Assembly: GCA_902491765.1 (NCBI GenBank)
Contig: CABUIY010000006.1
Location: 62,001 to 126,000, forward strand
Source: an uncultured Collinsella sp.
GTDB lineage: Bacteria; Actinomycetota; Coriobacteriia; Coriobacteriales; Coriobacteriaceae
DNA: 64,000 nt
Direction: 5' to 3'
Positions 24,025-33,091 of the stretch are shown in pieces. Below the pieces are notes generated by a model that made no database searches, was not told the DNA's origin, and was given only the letters and a program-made list of their open reading frames with translations. Every line of letters begins with the position of its first letter. Position 1 is the stretch's first letter. A program made the translations under genes and the position numbers.

Positions 24025-25191
24025 TTACTCGGCGTCGGTCTCCTCGTCCTTCTTCTCGGAAGGCAGCGGGGTGACCTCGATCTCGACGCCCAGAGTCTCA
24101 GCAGCGGACTTCATGGACAGGGAGATACGACGACGGTCGAGGTCGATCTCCATGACCTTGACCTGAACCTTGTCGCCCACGTGGGTGACCTGAGAAGGCT
24201 GATCGACGTGCTTGTTGGCCATCTCGGAGATGTGGACCAGGCCCTCGATGCCCTCGCCCAGGTCGACGAAAGCGCCGAACGGGACAAGCTTGGTCACAGT
24301 GCCCTCGACGATAGCGCCGACGGGGTACTTCTTGACCAGTGCGCGCCACGGATCCTCGGTGGTCTGCTTGAGACCCAGGGAGATGCGCTCGCGGTTGAGA
24401 TCGACGTCGAGAACCTCGACCTCGACCTCCTGGCCGACCTTGACAACCTCGGAAGGATGGTTGACGTGGTTCCAGGAGAGCTCGGAGATGTGGATGAGGC
24501 CGTCGATACCGCCGAGGTCGACGAAGGCGCCGAAGTCGACGATGGAGGACACGGTGCCCTGGAGACGCATACCAGACTTGAGCTTGGACAGGATCTCGGA
24601 GCGCTCGGCCTTACGGGACTCCTCGAGCACGACGCGACGGGAGAGGACGACGTTGTTGCGGTTGCGGTCCATCTCGATGACGCGGGCCTCGATGCGGGTG
24701 CCCATGTAGGAGGTGAGGTCCTTGACGCGACGGAGGTCGACGAGGGAGGCGGGCAGGAAGCCACGCAGGCCGATGTCGAGGATCAGGCCGCCCTTGACAA
24801 CCTCGATAACCTCGCCCTCGACGTTCTCGCCGGAGTTGAACTTCTCCTCGATGCGGTTCCAAGCACGCTCGTACTCGGCACGCTTCTTGGACAGGACCAG
24901 ACGACCGTCCTTGTCCTCCTTCTGGAGAACCAGAGCCTCGATGGGATCACCGAGTGCAACGATGTCTGCAGGGTTAGCGTCCTTGCGGATGGACAGCTCG
25001 CGGACCGGGATAACGCCCTCGGACTTGAATCCGATGTCAACGAGCACCTCGTCATGCTCGATCTTAACGACAGTGCCGTTAACGAGATCGCCCTCATCAA
25101 AGTCGGTAATCGTACCGTCGATGAGGTTGTTCATCTCCTCCTCGTTGACATCGTCAAGAGAGAAAATGGACGAGTTCTGAATCTCACTCAA
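24025..25191 (-). CDS. rpsA: 30S ribosomal protein S1 (four S1 domains)
   Basis: 388 residues. Four S1 OB-fold repeats run at about 33-103, 120-187, 206-275 and 293-362, each with the G-x-V-x2-I and F(V/I)D(L/I)G pattern (for example GTVSSIVDFGAFVDLGGIDGLIHISELSW). An acidic tail (EKKDEETDAE) ends the protein. It binds mRNA and helps load it on the 30S subunit. Four domains is usual for Actinobacteria, against six in E. coli. The ATG at 25191 follows GAAAGGGG. Third-position C is extreme, as expected for a highly expressed gene. Confidence 0.95.
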   Translation of the reverse strand: MSEIQNSSIFSLDDVNEEEMNNLIDGTITDFDEGDLVNGTVVKIEHDEVLVDIGFKSEGVIPVRELSIRKDANPADIVALGDPIEALVLQKEDKDGRLVLSKKRAEYERAWNRIEEKFNSGENVEGEVIEVVKGGLILDIGLRGFLPASLVDLRRVKDLTSYMGTRIEARVIEMDRNRNNVVLSRRVVLEESRKAERSEILSKLKSGMRLQGTVSSIVDFGAFVDLGGIDGLIHISELSWNHVNHPSEVVKVGQEVEVEVLDVDLNRERISLGLKQTTEDPWRALVKKYPVGAIVEGTVTKLVPFGAFVDLGEGIEGLVHISEMANKHVDQPSQVTHVGDKVQVKVMEIDLDRRRISLSMKSAAETLGVEIEVTPLPSEKKDEETDAE

Positions 25192-25506
25192 AGGTGGACC
25201 CCTTTCGAACTACGGGGCCCCGATTGCTAGGACCTACAGAAGGGTGCGACAAGCACACAACGTTTAGGAACACTCGGGAGCCGACAGATACTAATGTGAC
25301 GCTTATGCAATCACGTTCGTATAGGTTACGGGGAAATGAGTTCGATTTCAAGCGTGAACTGCGATTTTTTACTCGTGTGGAGACTTTTTCGTAATCTTAT
25401 GAACACACGTCTCCGCAACTTGACGATAACCAGCCAGGCATTCGGCTTTGGGGTAAAGTATCCGGAGCCAACGATTCTGGAACGATTTTTCGAGAAAGGT
25501 GCCCGC
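25192..25506. other. 315-bp divergent intergenic region, rpsA / HAD gene
   Basis: It carries the rpsA leader on one side and the HAD gene promoter region on the other. It is clearly richer in A+T than its neighbours. TTGACG (25418 area) and TAAAGT are present on the plus strand but badly spaced, so no promoter is assigned. No gene is seen. Confidence 0.5.
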
Positions 25507-26265
25507 GTGCTCAAAGCAGTCGTTTTCGATATGGACGAGACGCTTCTCAGCATCAACCTCAACGCGTTCATCCTTCGCTATTTTAAGGATGTCTCTTCGA
25601 TGCTCGCGGATATCGGGCGCCGCAGCCGCGGTGGCACGATGGCACGCCTCGGCACCATCCTAGTCGACCTCAACGCCAATCGCCGCAGCGGCACGGACAA
25701 CCGCACCAATCTTGAGTTTTACCAAGAAGAGGTCGAGCGCCGATGCGGGATCCGCCTCTCCGATCCCCTCATCTACGAGGCGTTTACCTACTATGACCGC
25801 GAAGTTCTTCCGTACAAGAACGACGATGTCATTAACGCCCACGCCATGCCGGGCGCACACGCCGCGCTCCAGGCCGTACAGGACGCAGGGCTGCGTTGCG
25901 CGCTCTTTACCAACCCCAGCTTTCCCCAAGGGGCCATCGAGTGCCGCATGGGCTGGGGCGACCTGGCCGACGCCCCCTTTGAGCTCGTCACGCACATGGG
26001 AAACACCACCCGCTGCAAGCCCGATGCCACCTACTATCTAGAGCAGCTTCAGGTGATGGGACTCGAGCCACACGAGGTCCTTATGGTGGGCAACGATCCC
26101 AAACGCGACTTCCCGTCCCCCGATTGCGGCATCCAAACCGCCTTTGTGGGCCAAGGCAAGCCCAGCCGAGCCACCTGGCGCGGAACCATGGAAGACTTCG
26201 CCCGCGACTTTAACGCCGTAATCGAGGCCTTCTACGAGCACCAAATAGCCGACGAACTATCGTAG
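25507..26265 (+). CDS. HAD-superfamily hydrolase
   Basis: 252 residues. The GTG at 25507 is preceded by GAGAAAGG; it starts the protein as MLKAVVFDMDETLLS, which puts HAD motif I (DMDET) at the expected distance from the N-terminus. Motif II is LFTNPS and motif III/IV is KPDATYY...MVGNDPKRDFPSPDCG. A phosphatase of small phosphorylated metabolites is likely; the substrate is unknown. Convergent with the cysteine desulfidase gene. Confidence 0.87.
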   Translation: MLKAVVFDMDETLLSINLNAFILRYFKDVSSMLADIGRRSRGGTMARLGTILVDLNANRRSGTDNRTNLEFYQEEVERRCGIRLSDPLIYEAFTYYDREVLPYKNDDVINAHAMPGAHAALQAVQDAGLRCALFTNPSFPQGAIECRMGWGDLADAPFELVTHMGNTTRCKPDATYYLEQLQVMGLEPHEVLMVGNDPKRDFPSPDCGIQTAFVGQGKPSRATWRGTMEDFARDFNAVIEAFYEHQIADELS

Positions 26266-26284
26266 GCGCCAGAACATCTAGCGC

Positions 26285-26351
26285 AGTTGCGGTGAGATAG
26301 TTCCTGTTTGCCCCTCACCCGGGTAATTTTAGGAACTATCTCACCGCAACT
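26285..26351. repeat. dispersed palindrome, GTTGCGGTG family, copy 3
   Basis: A perfect 21-bp inverted repeat (26285-26305 and 26331-26351) between convergent stops. Here GTGAGATAG/CTATCTCAC replaces GTGAAATAG/CTATTTCAC of copy 1, a compensatory change. Confidence 0.9.
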
Positions 26352-26357
26352 TAATAT

Positions 26358-27677
26358 CTAGCAGACCTGGGTTTTGCCGATCATGATGTTGAGGATCTCG
26401 ACGTCGGTGTCCTTCATGCCTACGCGGCCTACGTAGCCCATACTGGCGATTGTCTGCTCAACGGTATCTTGGATCAGGCCCTCGCCGGCGCGGAAGCCGC
26501 GACCCTGCATGGCCATATCATGGCCCAGAATCGCCGCATCGACGGCAGCCGAGATCTTGGCGGCACAGCTCGCTTTGGCGCCGTCGCACACGATGCCGCC
26601 CACGTTACCGAGCGTGTTCGAGACCGTCGCGCCAATCTGCTCGCGCGTGCCACCGCACAGCCAGGTAATCGCGGCGCCGGCGCCGCACGCGGCGCAAATA
26701 GCACCGCAAAACGCCGAGAGCGCACCAATATAGCTCTTGATATGCACGGCGATAAGATCGGACAGCATCACGGCGCGCACCAGGCGCTCGTGGTCGCAAC
26801 GCAGGTACTCGGCATACTCCATGACGGGCAATGCGCAGGTAATGCCCTGATTGCCCGAGCCGCACACAATGGCGACCGGCAGCGCGCAGCCGTTCATGCG
26901 GGCGTCGGACCCGGCGGCCGCACGGGCACGGGCACGGCAGGCGACGTCATCGGCACGAGCACCCAGCAGCGTACGACCCACCTCGGCGCCCCAAGCGTGC
27001 GCAAGGCCCTCGGCACTGATTGCGCCATTCAGCTCAATCTGACGCTCAACGGCAGCACGGGCGTCCTCAATGTCACCGTCCTCGATAAAGTCGATGATGG
27101 TCTCGATCGACATGGGCGTGTCGGCGTTATCTGCCGCCCGCTCGGCCACGACGCGCTCGGCGCAGGCGGCACACTCCCCCGCCGACTTGCCGCACACCGG
27201 AATACCGTCGAGGGTATGGCACGTGACATTGGTGTGGTGGTCGGTAATCTCGACGACCGCGGTATGGCCCCCGGCCGTGGCAGTCACCTTGATGTAGAGG
27301 TTGGGCACACCCTCGACAAGCGATACATCGCAGTAGTCGGCGTCGGCGAGGAGCTCGGCCACGCGAGCACGGTCTTCATCGTTAACGCTCTCGAGCACCT
27401 CGAGCGCGCTTTTGGCGTCGCCGCCCACGGCACCCAGCACGGCCGCGGCTTCAATACCGTGCATACCGCCCGAGTTGGGCACGGTCACGCTCTTAACGTT
27501 CTTGATGATGTTGCCCGAGCAGGCAACATCCATATGATCGGGCTCGTAACCGAGCGTCTGGCTCGCCAGCGCTGCTGCATAGGCAACGGCAATGGGCTCG
27601 GTGCAGCCGAGTGCACAGACAAGCTCGCGGTTCAAAACATCGCAAAACGCGGCATCACGAAGGGAATCGGTAGGCAT
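26358..27677 (-). CDS. cyuA: L-cysteine desulfidase family protein (CyuA / UPF0597)
   Basis: 439 residues. It has the N-terminal ELVCALGCTEPIAVAYAAALA and CSGNIIKNVKSVTVPNSGG of the UPF0597/L-serine dehydratase alpha-like family, and the C-terminal NTLGNVGGIVCDGAKASCAAKISAAV with the cluster-ligating cysteines. It likely uses a [4Fe-4S] cluster to break cysteine into pyruvate, ammonia and sulfide. The ATG at 27677 follows AGGAGAT. No cyuP transporter or regulator lies beside it, so the physiological role (cysteine catabolism or detoxification) is inferred. Confidence 0.88.
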   Translation of the reverse strand: MPTDSLRDAAFCDVLNRELVCALGCTEPIAVAYAAALASQTLGYEPDHMDVACSGNIIKNVKSVTVPNSGGMHGIEAAAVLGAVGGDAKSALEVLESVNDEDRARVAELLADADYCDVSLVEGVPNLYIKVTATAGGHTAVVEITDHHTNVTCHTLDGIPVCGKSAGECAACAERVVAERAADNADTPMSIETIIDFIEDGDIEDARAAVERQIELNGAISAEGLAHAWGAEVGRTLLGARADDVACRARARAAAGSDARMNGCALPVAIVCGSGNQGITCALPVMEYAEYLRCDHERLVRAVMLSDLIAVHIKSYIGALSAFCGAICAACGAGAAITWLCGGTREQIGATVSNTLGNVGGIVCDGAKASCAAKISAAVDAAILGHDMAMQGRGFRAGEGLIQDTVEQTIASMGYVGRVGMKDTDVEILNIMIGKTQVC

Positions 27678-27948
27678 AGGTATCTCCTGCTTGCATAACG
27701 GGCTTGGCTCTCAAAAATAGTTAGCTCCTTTATTTGATAACAATGCATCAAAAACTGCAACCATGGTTCCGGCGGACGGCGCTCAAGCACAAACTGACAG
27801 CATTCATTCATGAGAAGCCGGTCTTGTTGCATGCTAAAGCGTTTGACCAAAAAACGCCCGAGCGTTTACGCAAAAGTCGCGCTATCATGCAGTCGAACGC
27901 GGTAAAACCTTTAGCATTTGCGCCGCACAGACCAGAGAGGAACCACTC

Positions 27949-28416
27949 ATGAAGATTGGTATCGGCAACGACCACGCCGCCGTCGAGCTCAAGAACATCA
28001 TCTCCGAGCACCTGAAGGAGCGCGGCTGCGAGGTCGTGAACTTTGGCACCGACACCTCCGAGAGCTTTGACTACCCCATCGCCGGCTACAAGGTGGGTAA
28101 GGCCGTTGCCAACGGCGACGTCGACCTGGGCATCCTCATCTGTGGCACCGGTGTCGGGATTAGCCTGGCTGCCAACAAGGTCGAGGGCGTACGCGCCGTC
28201 GTGTGCTCCGAGCCCTTCAGCGCCAAGCTCTCCCGCATGCACAACAACACCAACGTGCTCGCCTTTGGTGCCCGTGTCGTGGGCTCCGAGCTCGCTAAGA
28301 TGATTGTCGACGAGTGGCTCGACGCCGAGTTTGAGGGCGGTCGTCACGAGCGTCGCGTTAACCTCCTCAACGAGATCGACCACACGCGCGGCCTCAAGGT
28401 CGTCGACGAGGCCTAA
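27949..28416 (+). CDS. rpiB: ribose-5-phosphate isomerase B
   Basis: 155 residues. MKIGIGNDHAAVELK and the active-site Cys in GILICGTGVGISLAANKVEGVRA mark RpiB/LacAB. It interconverts ribose-5-phosphate and ribulose-5-phosphate in the pentose phosphate pathway. GAGAGGAA precedes the ATG. The 271-bp gap upstream (27678-27948) is AT-rich and contains no recognisable gene. Confidence 0.93.
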   Translation: MKIGIGNDHAAVELKNIISEHLKERGCEVVNFGTDTSESFDYPIAGYKVGKAVANGDVDLGILICGTGVGISLAANKVEGVRAVVCSEPFSAKLSRMHNNTNVLAFGARVVGSELAKMIVDEWLDAEFEGGRHERRVNLLNEIDHTRGLKVVDEA

Positions 28417-28442
28417 ACATCTCAGTGCCACAAGCTAACAGC

Positions 28443-28480
28443 AGGGGCCCGCTCGGAACTCATGACCGAACGGGCCCCTT
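28443..28480 (+). terminator. terminator of rpiB
   Basis: AGGGGCCCG-CTCGG pairs with CCGAA-CGGGCCCCT, 26 nt after the rpiB stop, with a weak T-run beyond. Confidence 0.75.
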
Positions 28481-28498
28481 CATAGATTTTGGAATAAA

Positions 28499-28530
28499 AG
28501 GGCGCCGCGGATGGAGTTCCGCGGCGCCCA
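28499..28530 (-). terminator. terminator of ndk
   Basis: GGGCGCCGCGGA pairs with TCCGCGGCGCCC on the minus strand, followed by TTTTATT, 38 nt after the ndk stop. Confidence 0.85.
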
Positions 28531-28567
28531 AGCCACACGCTAACAGCTTTAAGGAGTCAAAGCTGGT

Positions 28568-28972
28568 TTAGCCAAAGAAGCGCTTGATCTCGATCTCGGC
28601 GTTCTCCAGGCAGTCGGAGCCGTGGATCACGTTGGCGTTGACATCGACAGCGAAGTCGCCGCGGATGGTACCAGGAGCAGCGTCAAGCGGATTAGTAGCG
28701 CCCATGAGGGTGCGCATCTTAGCAACAGCGGAGAGACCGGAAACGACCATCTTGACGACCGGACCGCTCGTCATAAAGTCGCAGAGACCGCCAAAGAAGG
28801 GCTTGTCGGCCAGATGGGCGTAGTGCTCCTCGACGGTAGCGCGCTCGAGCGTGGTCATCTCCATGCGCTCGATGACAAGGCCGCTGCGCTCAATGCGAGC
28901 AACGATCTCGCCGATCTTGCGGTCGCGCACGGCGTCGGGCTTAATCATGATGAAGGTCTTCTCGATAGCCAT
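28568..28972 (-). CDS. ndk: nucleoside diphosphate kinase
   Basis: 134 residues. The phosphate-accepting histidine is H117 in NVIHGSDCLENAEIEI, and the N-terminal KTFIMIKPDAVRDRKIGEI is canonical. It exchanges the gamma phosphate between nucleoside di- and triphosphates. GAAAGG precedes the ATG. The C-terminus (KRFFG) is shorter than in many homologues but complete. Confidence 0.95.
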   Translation of the reverse strand: MAIEKTFIMIKPDAVRDRKIGEIVARIERSGLVIERMEMTTLERATVEEHYAHLADKPFFGGLCDFMTSGPVVKMVVSGLSAVAKMRTLMGATNPLDAAPGTIRGDFAVDVNANVIHGSDCLENAEIEIKRFFG

Positions 28973-29357
28973 AAAAGTAGCCTTTCAAGTAGGTTCGCGC
29001 GTGCCCAAGTCCCATTCCGGCACCCGCCTGGACTGCATCGTAACAGAGTTTTAGCTGCAGTTAAACAAAAAGCTGTTTATTGAAACGTTGCAATTTATTA
29101 AAGCGCTCCATATGTGTCACTTCTGTTTCGAAGCCCGATTAGAGTACCATCCGACCGCCCATCAACCGCGCCGAACAGAGCAGGCGGTCGGTTGCCGCCC
29201 GCGAACGTATCCCCTTCACAACCTGCCAAAAGGTCCTACAGAAGTTCTCGACAAGCCCCTCCCCCATAGCAACAAAATACGGGCTCCCACATCAGCAGGC
29301 GCCCGTAAAGCGAAAACGATTTATCAATAAATGGACAATACGTCTTCAGCCAAACCT
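28973..29357. other. 385-bp intergenic region, ndk upstream / argH downstream
   Basis: It contains the ndk leader and the argH terminator. Nothing else is recognisable; the 80-codon plus-strand frame at 29088 lacks a ribosome binding site and is Pro/His/Arg-rich in a way typical of non-coding frames. Confidence 0.5.
29278..29307 (-). terminator. terminator of argH
   Basis: TACGGGC pairs with GCCCGTA on the minus strand and is followed by TTTTGTT, 51 nt after the argH stop. Confidence 0.75.
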
Positions 29358-30788
29358 CTACTTTGCCCCGTGACCCATCTCGACGACCTTGGTTAGCGAT
29401 CCAAACACACCTTCGTCGACCACGAGCTGCGCCTCGGCACGCTGCAGCTGCACGGCAACGGCGGCAGGGGCGGTGCCGCCCTCGGTCGTGCGCGCGGCGA
29501 CAATCGACGGGATGTCGAGCGCCTCGGTAATGTCGTGCTCAAAGAGCGGGCTTGCCTCCTGGAACACCTCAAACGGCAGGTCCTCAAGATTGCAGCCGCG
29601 CTTCTCACACATCAGAACCAGATGCCCCACCACGGCATGTGCCTCGCGGAACGGCAGGCCACGCTTGGCCAGGTAATCGGCAACATCGGTAGCGGCAAGG
29701 TGCCCCACGCCGCACTCGCGCGCCATGGCATCCTCGTTGACGGTCCAAGTCGAAATCATTCCGGCCATAACCGACAGGCACTGCATGAGCGTATGGGCGG
29801 TATCGAGCGCGCCCTCCTTGTCCTCCTGCAAGTCCTTGTTATAAGCAAGCGGCAGGCCCTTCATGGTCACGAGCAGCTGCACCAGGTTGCCATAGACACG
29901 GCCGCTCTTGCCGCGAATAAGCTCGGCAAAGTCGGGATTCTTCTTCTGCGGCATGATGGACGAGCCGGTGGAGTAGGAGTCTGAAAGCGTGATAAAGCCA
30001 AATTCGGAGCTCGACCACAGCACGATCTCCTCGGAAAGACGCGACAGGTGCATGGCCATGACGGAGCCAGCGTAATGCAGATCGAGCAGGAAATCACGGT
30101 CGGAAACAGCATCGAGTGAGTTAGGAATCACGCCCGCAAAGCCAAGTTCGGCAGCCGTCATCTGGCGATCGAGCGGATAGCTCGTACCGGCAAGCGCGGC
30201 AGCACCAAGCGGGCAGTTGTCGGCGGCATCAAAGGCGGCCTTCAAGCGTGTAAAGTCGCGCGCGAACATCCAGGAATACGCCAGCAGATGATGCGAGAGC
30301 AGCACGGGCTGAGCGTGCTGCATATGCGTGTAACCCGGCAGAATCACCTTGTCGTACTTCTTAGCCGCATCCACCAGCACATGGCGCAGCTCAAGATTGG
30401 CCTCCATGAGCTCCTTGGCCAGCGCCTTGACGCCCAGGCGCGTGTCGGTCGCCACCTGGTCGTTGCGCGAACGTCCGGTATGCAAGCGCTTACCGGCCTC
30501 GCCGATGCGACGCGTCAGCTCGCTCTCGATGGACATATGAATGTCTTCGTCGTTGATGTCGAAGGTGAAGTTGCCGGCATCGATATCCTGTTCGATTCCG
30601 GTCAGGCCCTTGGCAATCGCCTGCTCGTCCTCGGCACTGATGATGCCCTGGGCCGCCAGCATTTTGGCATGCGCCTTAGAGCCTGCGATATCCTGCTTAT
30701 AGAGATGTTTGTCGGCCGGCAGCGACGCGCCAAACTCCTGCGTGACCTCGGCCACGCCTGCCTCAAAACGACCGCCCCAAAGAGCCAT
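29358..30788 (-). CDS. argH: argininosuccinate lyase
   Basis: 476 residues. The ATG at 30788 (MALWGGRF) is preceded by GAAAGGGG; the extra 25 codons upstream are not supported. The fumarase-superfamily signature GSSIMPQKKNPD is intact, along with HTGRSRNDQVATD and GYTHMQHAQPV. It splits argininosuccinate to arginine and fumarate. argG, the preceding pathway step, lies upstream on the same strand but is separated by a terminator and a small ORF, so the two are probably expressed from separate promoters. Confidence 0.96.
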   Translation of the reverse strand: MALWGGRFEAGVAEVTQEFGASLPADKHLYKQDIAGSKAHAKMLAAQGIISAEDEQAIAKGLTGIEQDIDAGNFTFDINDEDIHMSIESELTRRIGEAGKRLHTGRSRNDQVATDTRLGVKALAKELMEANLELRHVLVDAAKKYDKVILPGYTHMQHAQPVLLSHHLLAYSWMFARDFTRLKAAFDAADNCPLGAAALAGTSYPLDRQMTAAELGFAGVIPNSLDAVSDRDFLLDLHYAGSVMAMHLSRLSEEIVLWSSSEFGFITLSDSYSTGSSIMPQKKNPDFAELIRGKSGRVYGNLVQLLVTMKGLPLAYNKDLQEDKEGALDTAHTLMQCLSVMAGMISTWTVNEDAMARECGVGHLAATDVADYLAKRGLPFREAHAVVGHLVLMCEKRGCNLEDLPFEVFQEASPLFEHDITEALDIPSIVAARTTEGGTAPAAVAVQLQRAEAQLVVDEGVFGSLTKVVEMGHGAK

Positions 30789-30906
30789 GGAACCGTCCCC
30801 TTTCTCCAAATACCAAAACAAGCGCCCAAAGCAATGCGCCATATCGCTAAAGCGATTTTTCAACCGCTAGTTTTACACATTCCCCACCGTGTGCGGAGCC
30901 ATGTAG

Positions 30907-31077
30907 CTAATTTGCAAAGAAGTGACGCGCCATGCACTTGGCGCCCAACGTCTCCCTCCGGATGTTGCCCTGCGAACCATCGATCCAGGCCTTCAGGCTC
31001 ATAGGGACGTCCTCGACCCTTGCAGCATCGAACTCGGGCGCGAGGGCAAGTAAAGCATGCGCGATAGCATTGAACAT
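30907..31077 (-). CDS. small 56-aa ORF between argG and argH
   Basis: ATG at 31077 with GAGGAG 9 nt upstream. The product starts MFNAIAHALLALAPEFDAARV and ends GAKCMARHFFAN. Its codon use (GCC, CTG, ATC, GAC, AAG rich) resembles neighbouring genes, which supports real coding. No domain, signal peptide or membrane segment is recognised. It lies 51 nt downstream of the argG terminator and 118 nt before argH, on the same strand, so it may have its own promoter or be an argH leader cistron. Function unknown. Confidence 0.6.
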   Translation of the reverse strand: MFNAIAHALLALAPEFDAARVEDVPMSLKAWIDGSQGNIRRETLGAKCMARHFFAN

Positions 31078-31127
31078 AATGGATACTCCTCATATATATA
31101 GGCGCAGAGCCGCCAAATTGATAGAAG

Positions 31128-31157
31128 GAGCCCCGCCGGACAACCCCGGCGGGGCTC
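31128..31157 (-). terminator. terminator of argG
   Basis: GAGCCCCGCCGG pairs perfectly with CCGGCGGGGCTC around GGTTGT, followed by CTTCTATC on the minus strand. The T-tract is poor but the stem is strong. It lies 153 nt after the argG stop; the DNA between shows no gene. Confidence 0.65.
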
Positions 31158-31310
31158 GGACTCAGCCACAGTCGCGGCATCATATATGCGGGCGGAACGT
31201 AGGGGCCACCGATGTTAAGAAGTGTCAGCAAGCATAACGAAAGGTAGGGACCCCGTGCGCCCGTTATGTATCACGCGGATGGGCCGCGCGGATACCAAGG
31301 GAAGGAGGCG

Positions 31311-32537
31311 CTAGGCCTGGGCGGCAGCAGAGCTGGGGCCCTGGACCTTTGCCCACGTCTTGAGTGACAGCGTATCGATCTCGATAAAGCCGGCGCTGGC
31401 CTTCTCGTCAAACGTGGTGTCGCGGTCGTAGGTAGCCAGACCGTAGTCATACAGGCTAAACGGGCTCTTGCGGCCGACGACATGGCAGTTGCCCTTAAAG
31501 AACTTCAGACGGACGGTGCCGGTCACGAACTTCTGGGTGTCGGCCATAAAGGCGTCGAGCGCGTTTTTGAGCGGGCTGTACCACTGGCCGTTGTACACGG
31601 CGGTGGCCCAATCCTGCTCGAGCTTGATCTTGGTCTTGAGCAGGTCGCCCTCGACGCAAATGTCCTCGAGCGCCTTGTGGGCGGTGATGAGCGTCAGGGC
31701 GCCGGGAACCTCGTAGCACTCGCGGCTCTTAAGGCCCACCAGGCGATCCTCGACCAGATCGAGACGGCCAAAGCCATTGTCGCCGGAGATCTTGTTGAGG
31801 GAGATGACAATCTCGGAGAGCTTCATCTTCTTGCCGTCGACGGCGACGGGCTTGCCGGCCTCAAACTCAATCTCGGTGTAGGTCGGGGTGTCCGGCGTGT
31901 CCTCGGGGTTCTTAGTCATAACCCAAGCGTCATCGAGCGGCTCGTTCCAGGGATCCTCCAGGTGGCCGCACTCAATGGCACGACCCCACAGGTTGTCGTC
32001 GATGGAGTAGGGGTTGTCGTTGGCACCCTCGGGAACCGGCACGTTGTGGGCGTGGGCATAGGCGACCTCGTCGGGACGGCACTTCAGGTCCCACTCGCGA
32101 ACCGGGGCGATAACCTTGAGCTCGGGGTCGAGGGCCTTTACGGCGGCCTCAAAACGGACCTGGTCGTTACCCTTGCCGGTGCAGCCGTGGGCGACGTAGG
32201 TAGCGCCAAACTCGTGGGCGACCTCAACAAGCTTCTTGGCAAGCAGCGGGCGAGACAGGGCGGAGAGCAGCGGATACTTGTTCTCGTACATGGAGTTTGC
32301 TGCGATGGCCTTAGTCAGGAACTCATCAGAGAACTCGTCGCGCAGGTCGAGCACCTGGCAATCGAGAACGCCCAGGTCGAGCGCCTTCTGCTTCTTGGCA
32401 TCCAGTCCGGTCTCTTCCTGGCCCACGTTGCCGCAGACACAAACGACATCGAGATTCTTCTCGTCCTGGAGCCATTTGACACATACGGATGTATCAAGAC
32501 CACCGGAATATGCGAGAACGACTTTTTCCTTGCTCAT
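31311..32537 (-). CDS. argG: argininosuccinate synthase
   Basis: 408 residues. The ATG at 32537 follows GAAAGGAAA. The N-terminal PP-loop KVVLAYSGGLDTSVCVKWL binds ATP; THGCTGKGNDQVRFE and SIDDNLWGRAIE are diagnostic. It joins citrulline and aspartate using ATP. It is followed by a terminator, a small ORF and argH. Confidence 0.96.
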   Translation of the reverse strand: MSKEKVVLAYSGGLDTSVCVKWLQDEKNLDVVCVCGNVGQEETGLDAKKQKALDLGVLDCQVLDLRDEFSDEFLTKAIAANSMYENKYPLLSALSRPLLAKKLVEVAHEFGATYVAHGCTGKGNDQVRFEAAVKALDPELKVIAPVREWDLKCRPDEVAYAHAHNVPVPEGANDNPYSIDDNLWGRAIECGHLEDPWNEPLDDAWVMTKNPEDTPDTPTYTEIEFEAGKPVAVDGKKMKLSEIVISLNKISGDNGFGRLDLVEDRLVGLKSRECYEVPGALTLITAHKALEDICVEGDLLKTKIKLEQDWATAVYNGQWYSPLKNALDAFMADTQKFVTGTVRLKFFKGNCHVVGRKSPFSLYDYGLATYDRDTTFDEKASAGFIEIDTLSLKTWAKVQGPSSAAAQA

Positions 32538-33091
32538 GGCTGTTTCCTTTCGCCCTTGGTAGCTAGTTAGAACATCGGTCAGTTGCAAGTCACCTTGAGG
32601 TCAAAAACCGTGCAATATCAGGTTAAATAGCAAAAATCAGCACATACATGCCCTAGAAACATGCAGCAATGTCGTGCTAAAACCCAACGACCTCAAAATG
32701 ACTCTGTTGAGGCAATTCGCCCCATGCGGACAGAGACGATTGTTATCGTCGTCGGGAAATTGCGCGCTGGCGTCGGATGGCATTGTCTGCAGTGGTGATG
32801 ATCTTTACGAACTGCATCTGCCTCTCCTTTCACGTATCGCCGGGCGCAATTCAAATATCGTAAACGGTACCTTTTACTCGGTAAGCGGTTGTTTTTCCGT
32901 CTCCGTTTTCGATGGTCGCTATATTACGCTAAAGTGCCCGCAGTACAAGCGACAAATTCAAATTTCTGAAAAGTTTTTTCATTACTTTGTGAAGCGTGGT
33001 GCAAATACGCACCATTCCTGCGAAAATACGCTCGACTACTAGTTGATGGTTATAACGTCTGAAACAATCTCGAAACGAAAGGCGCATTTTT
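32538..33091. other. AT-rich 554-bp divergent region with a weak ORF (32674-33042, +)
   Basis: It contains the argG leader on the minus strand and the Cof-phosphatase leader on the plus strand. A 122-codon plus-strand frame opens at GTG 32674, or at ATG 32698 (MTLLRQFAPC). Neither start has a ribosome binding site. The predicted product has scattered cysteines and no known domain. Codon-like composition (YITLKCPQYKRQIQIS region) keeps a fast-evolving or decayed gene possible. No arginine-repressor box is recognised with confidence. Confidence 0.3.

Noticed and set aside
29088..29330. 80-codon plus-strand ORF between ndk and argH
   Set aside because: No ribosome binding site, composition typical of non-coding DNA, and it overlaps the argH terminator.
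30860..31231. 123-codon minus-strand frame between argG and argH
   Set aside because: It spans the argG terminator stem, has no ribosome binding site, and conflicts with the better supported 56-codon ORF.
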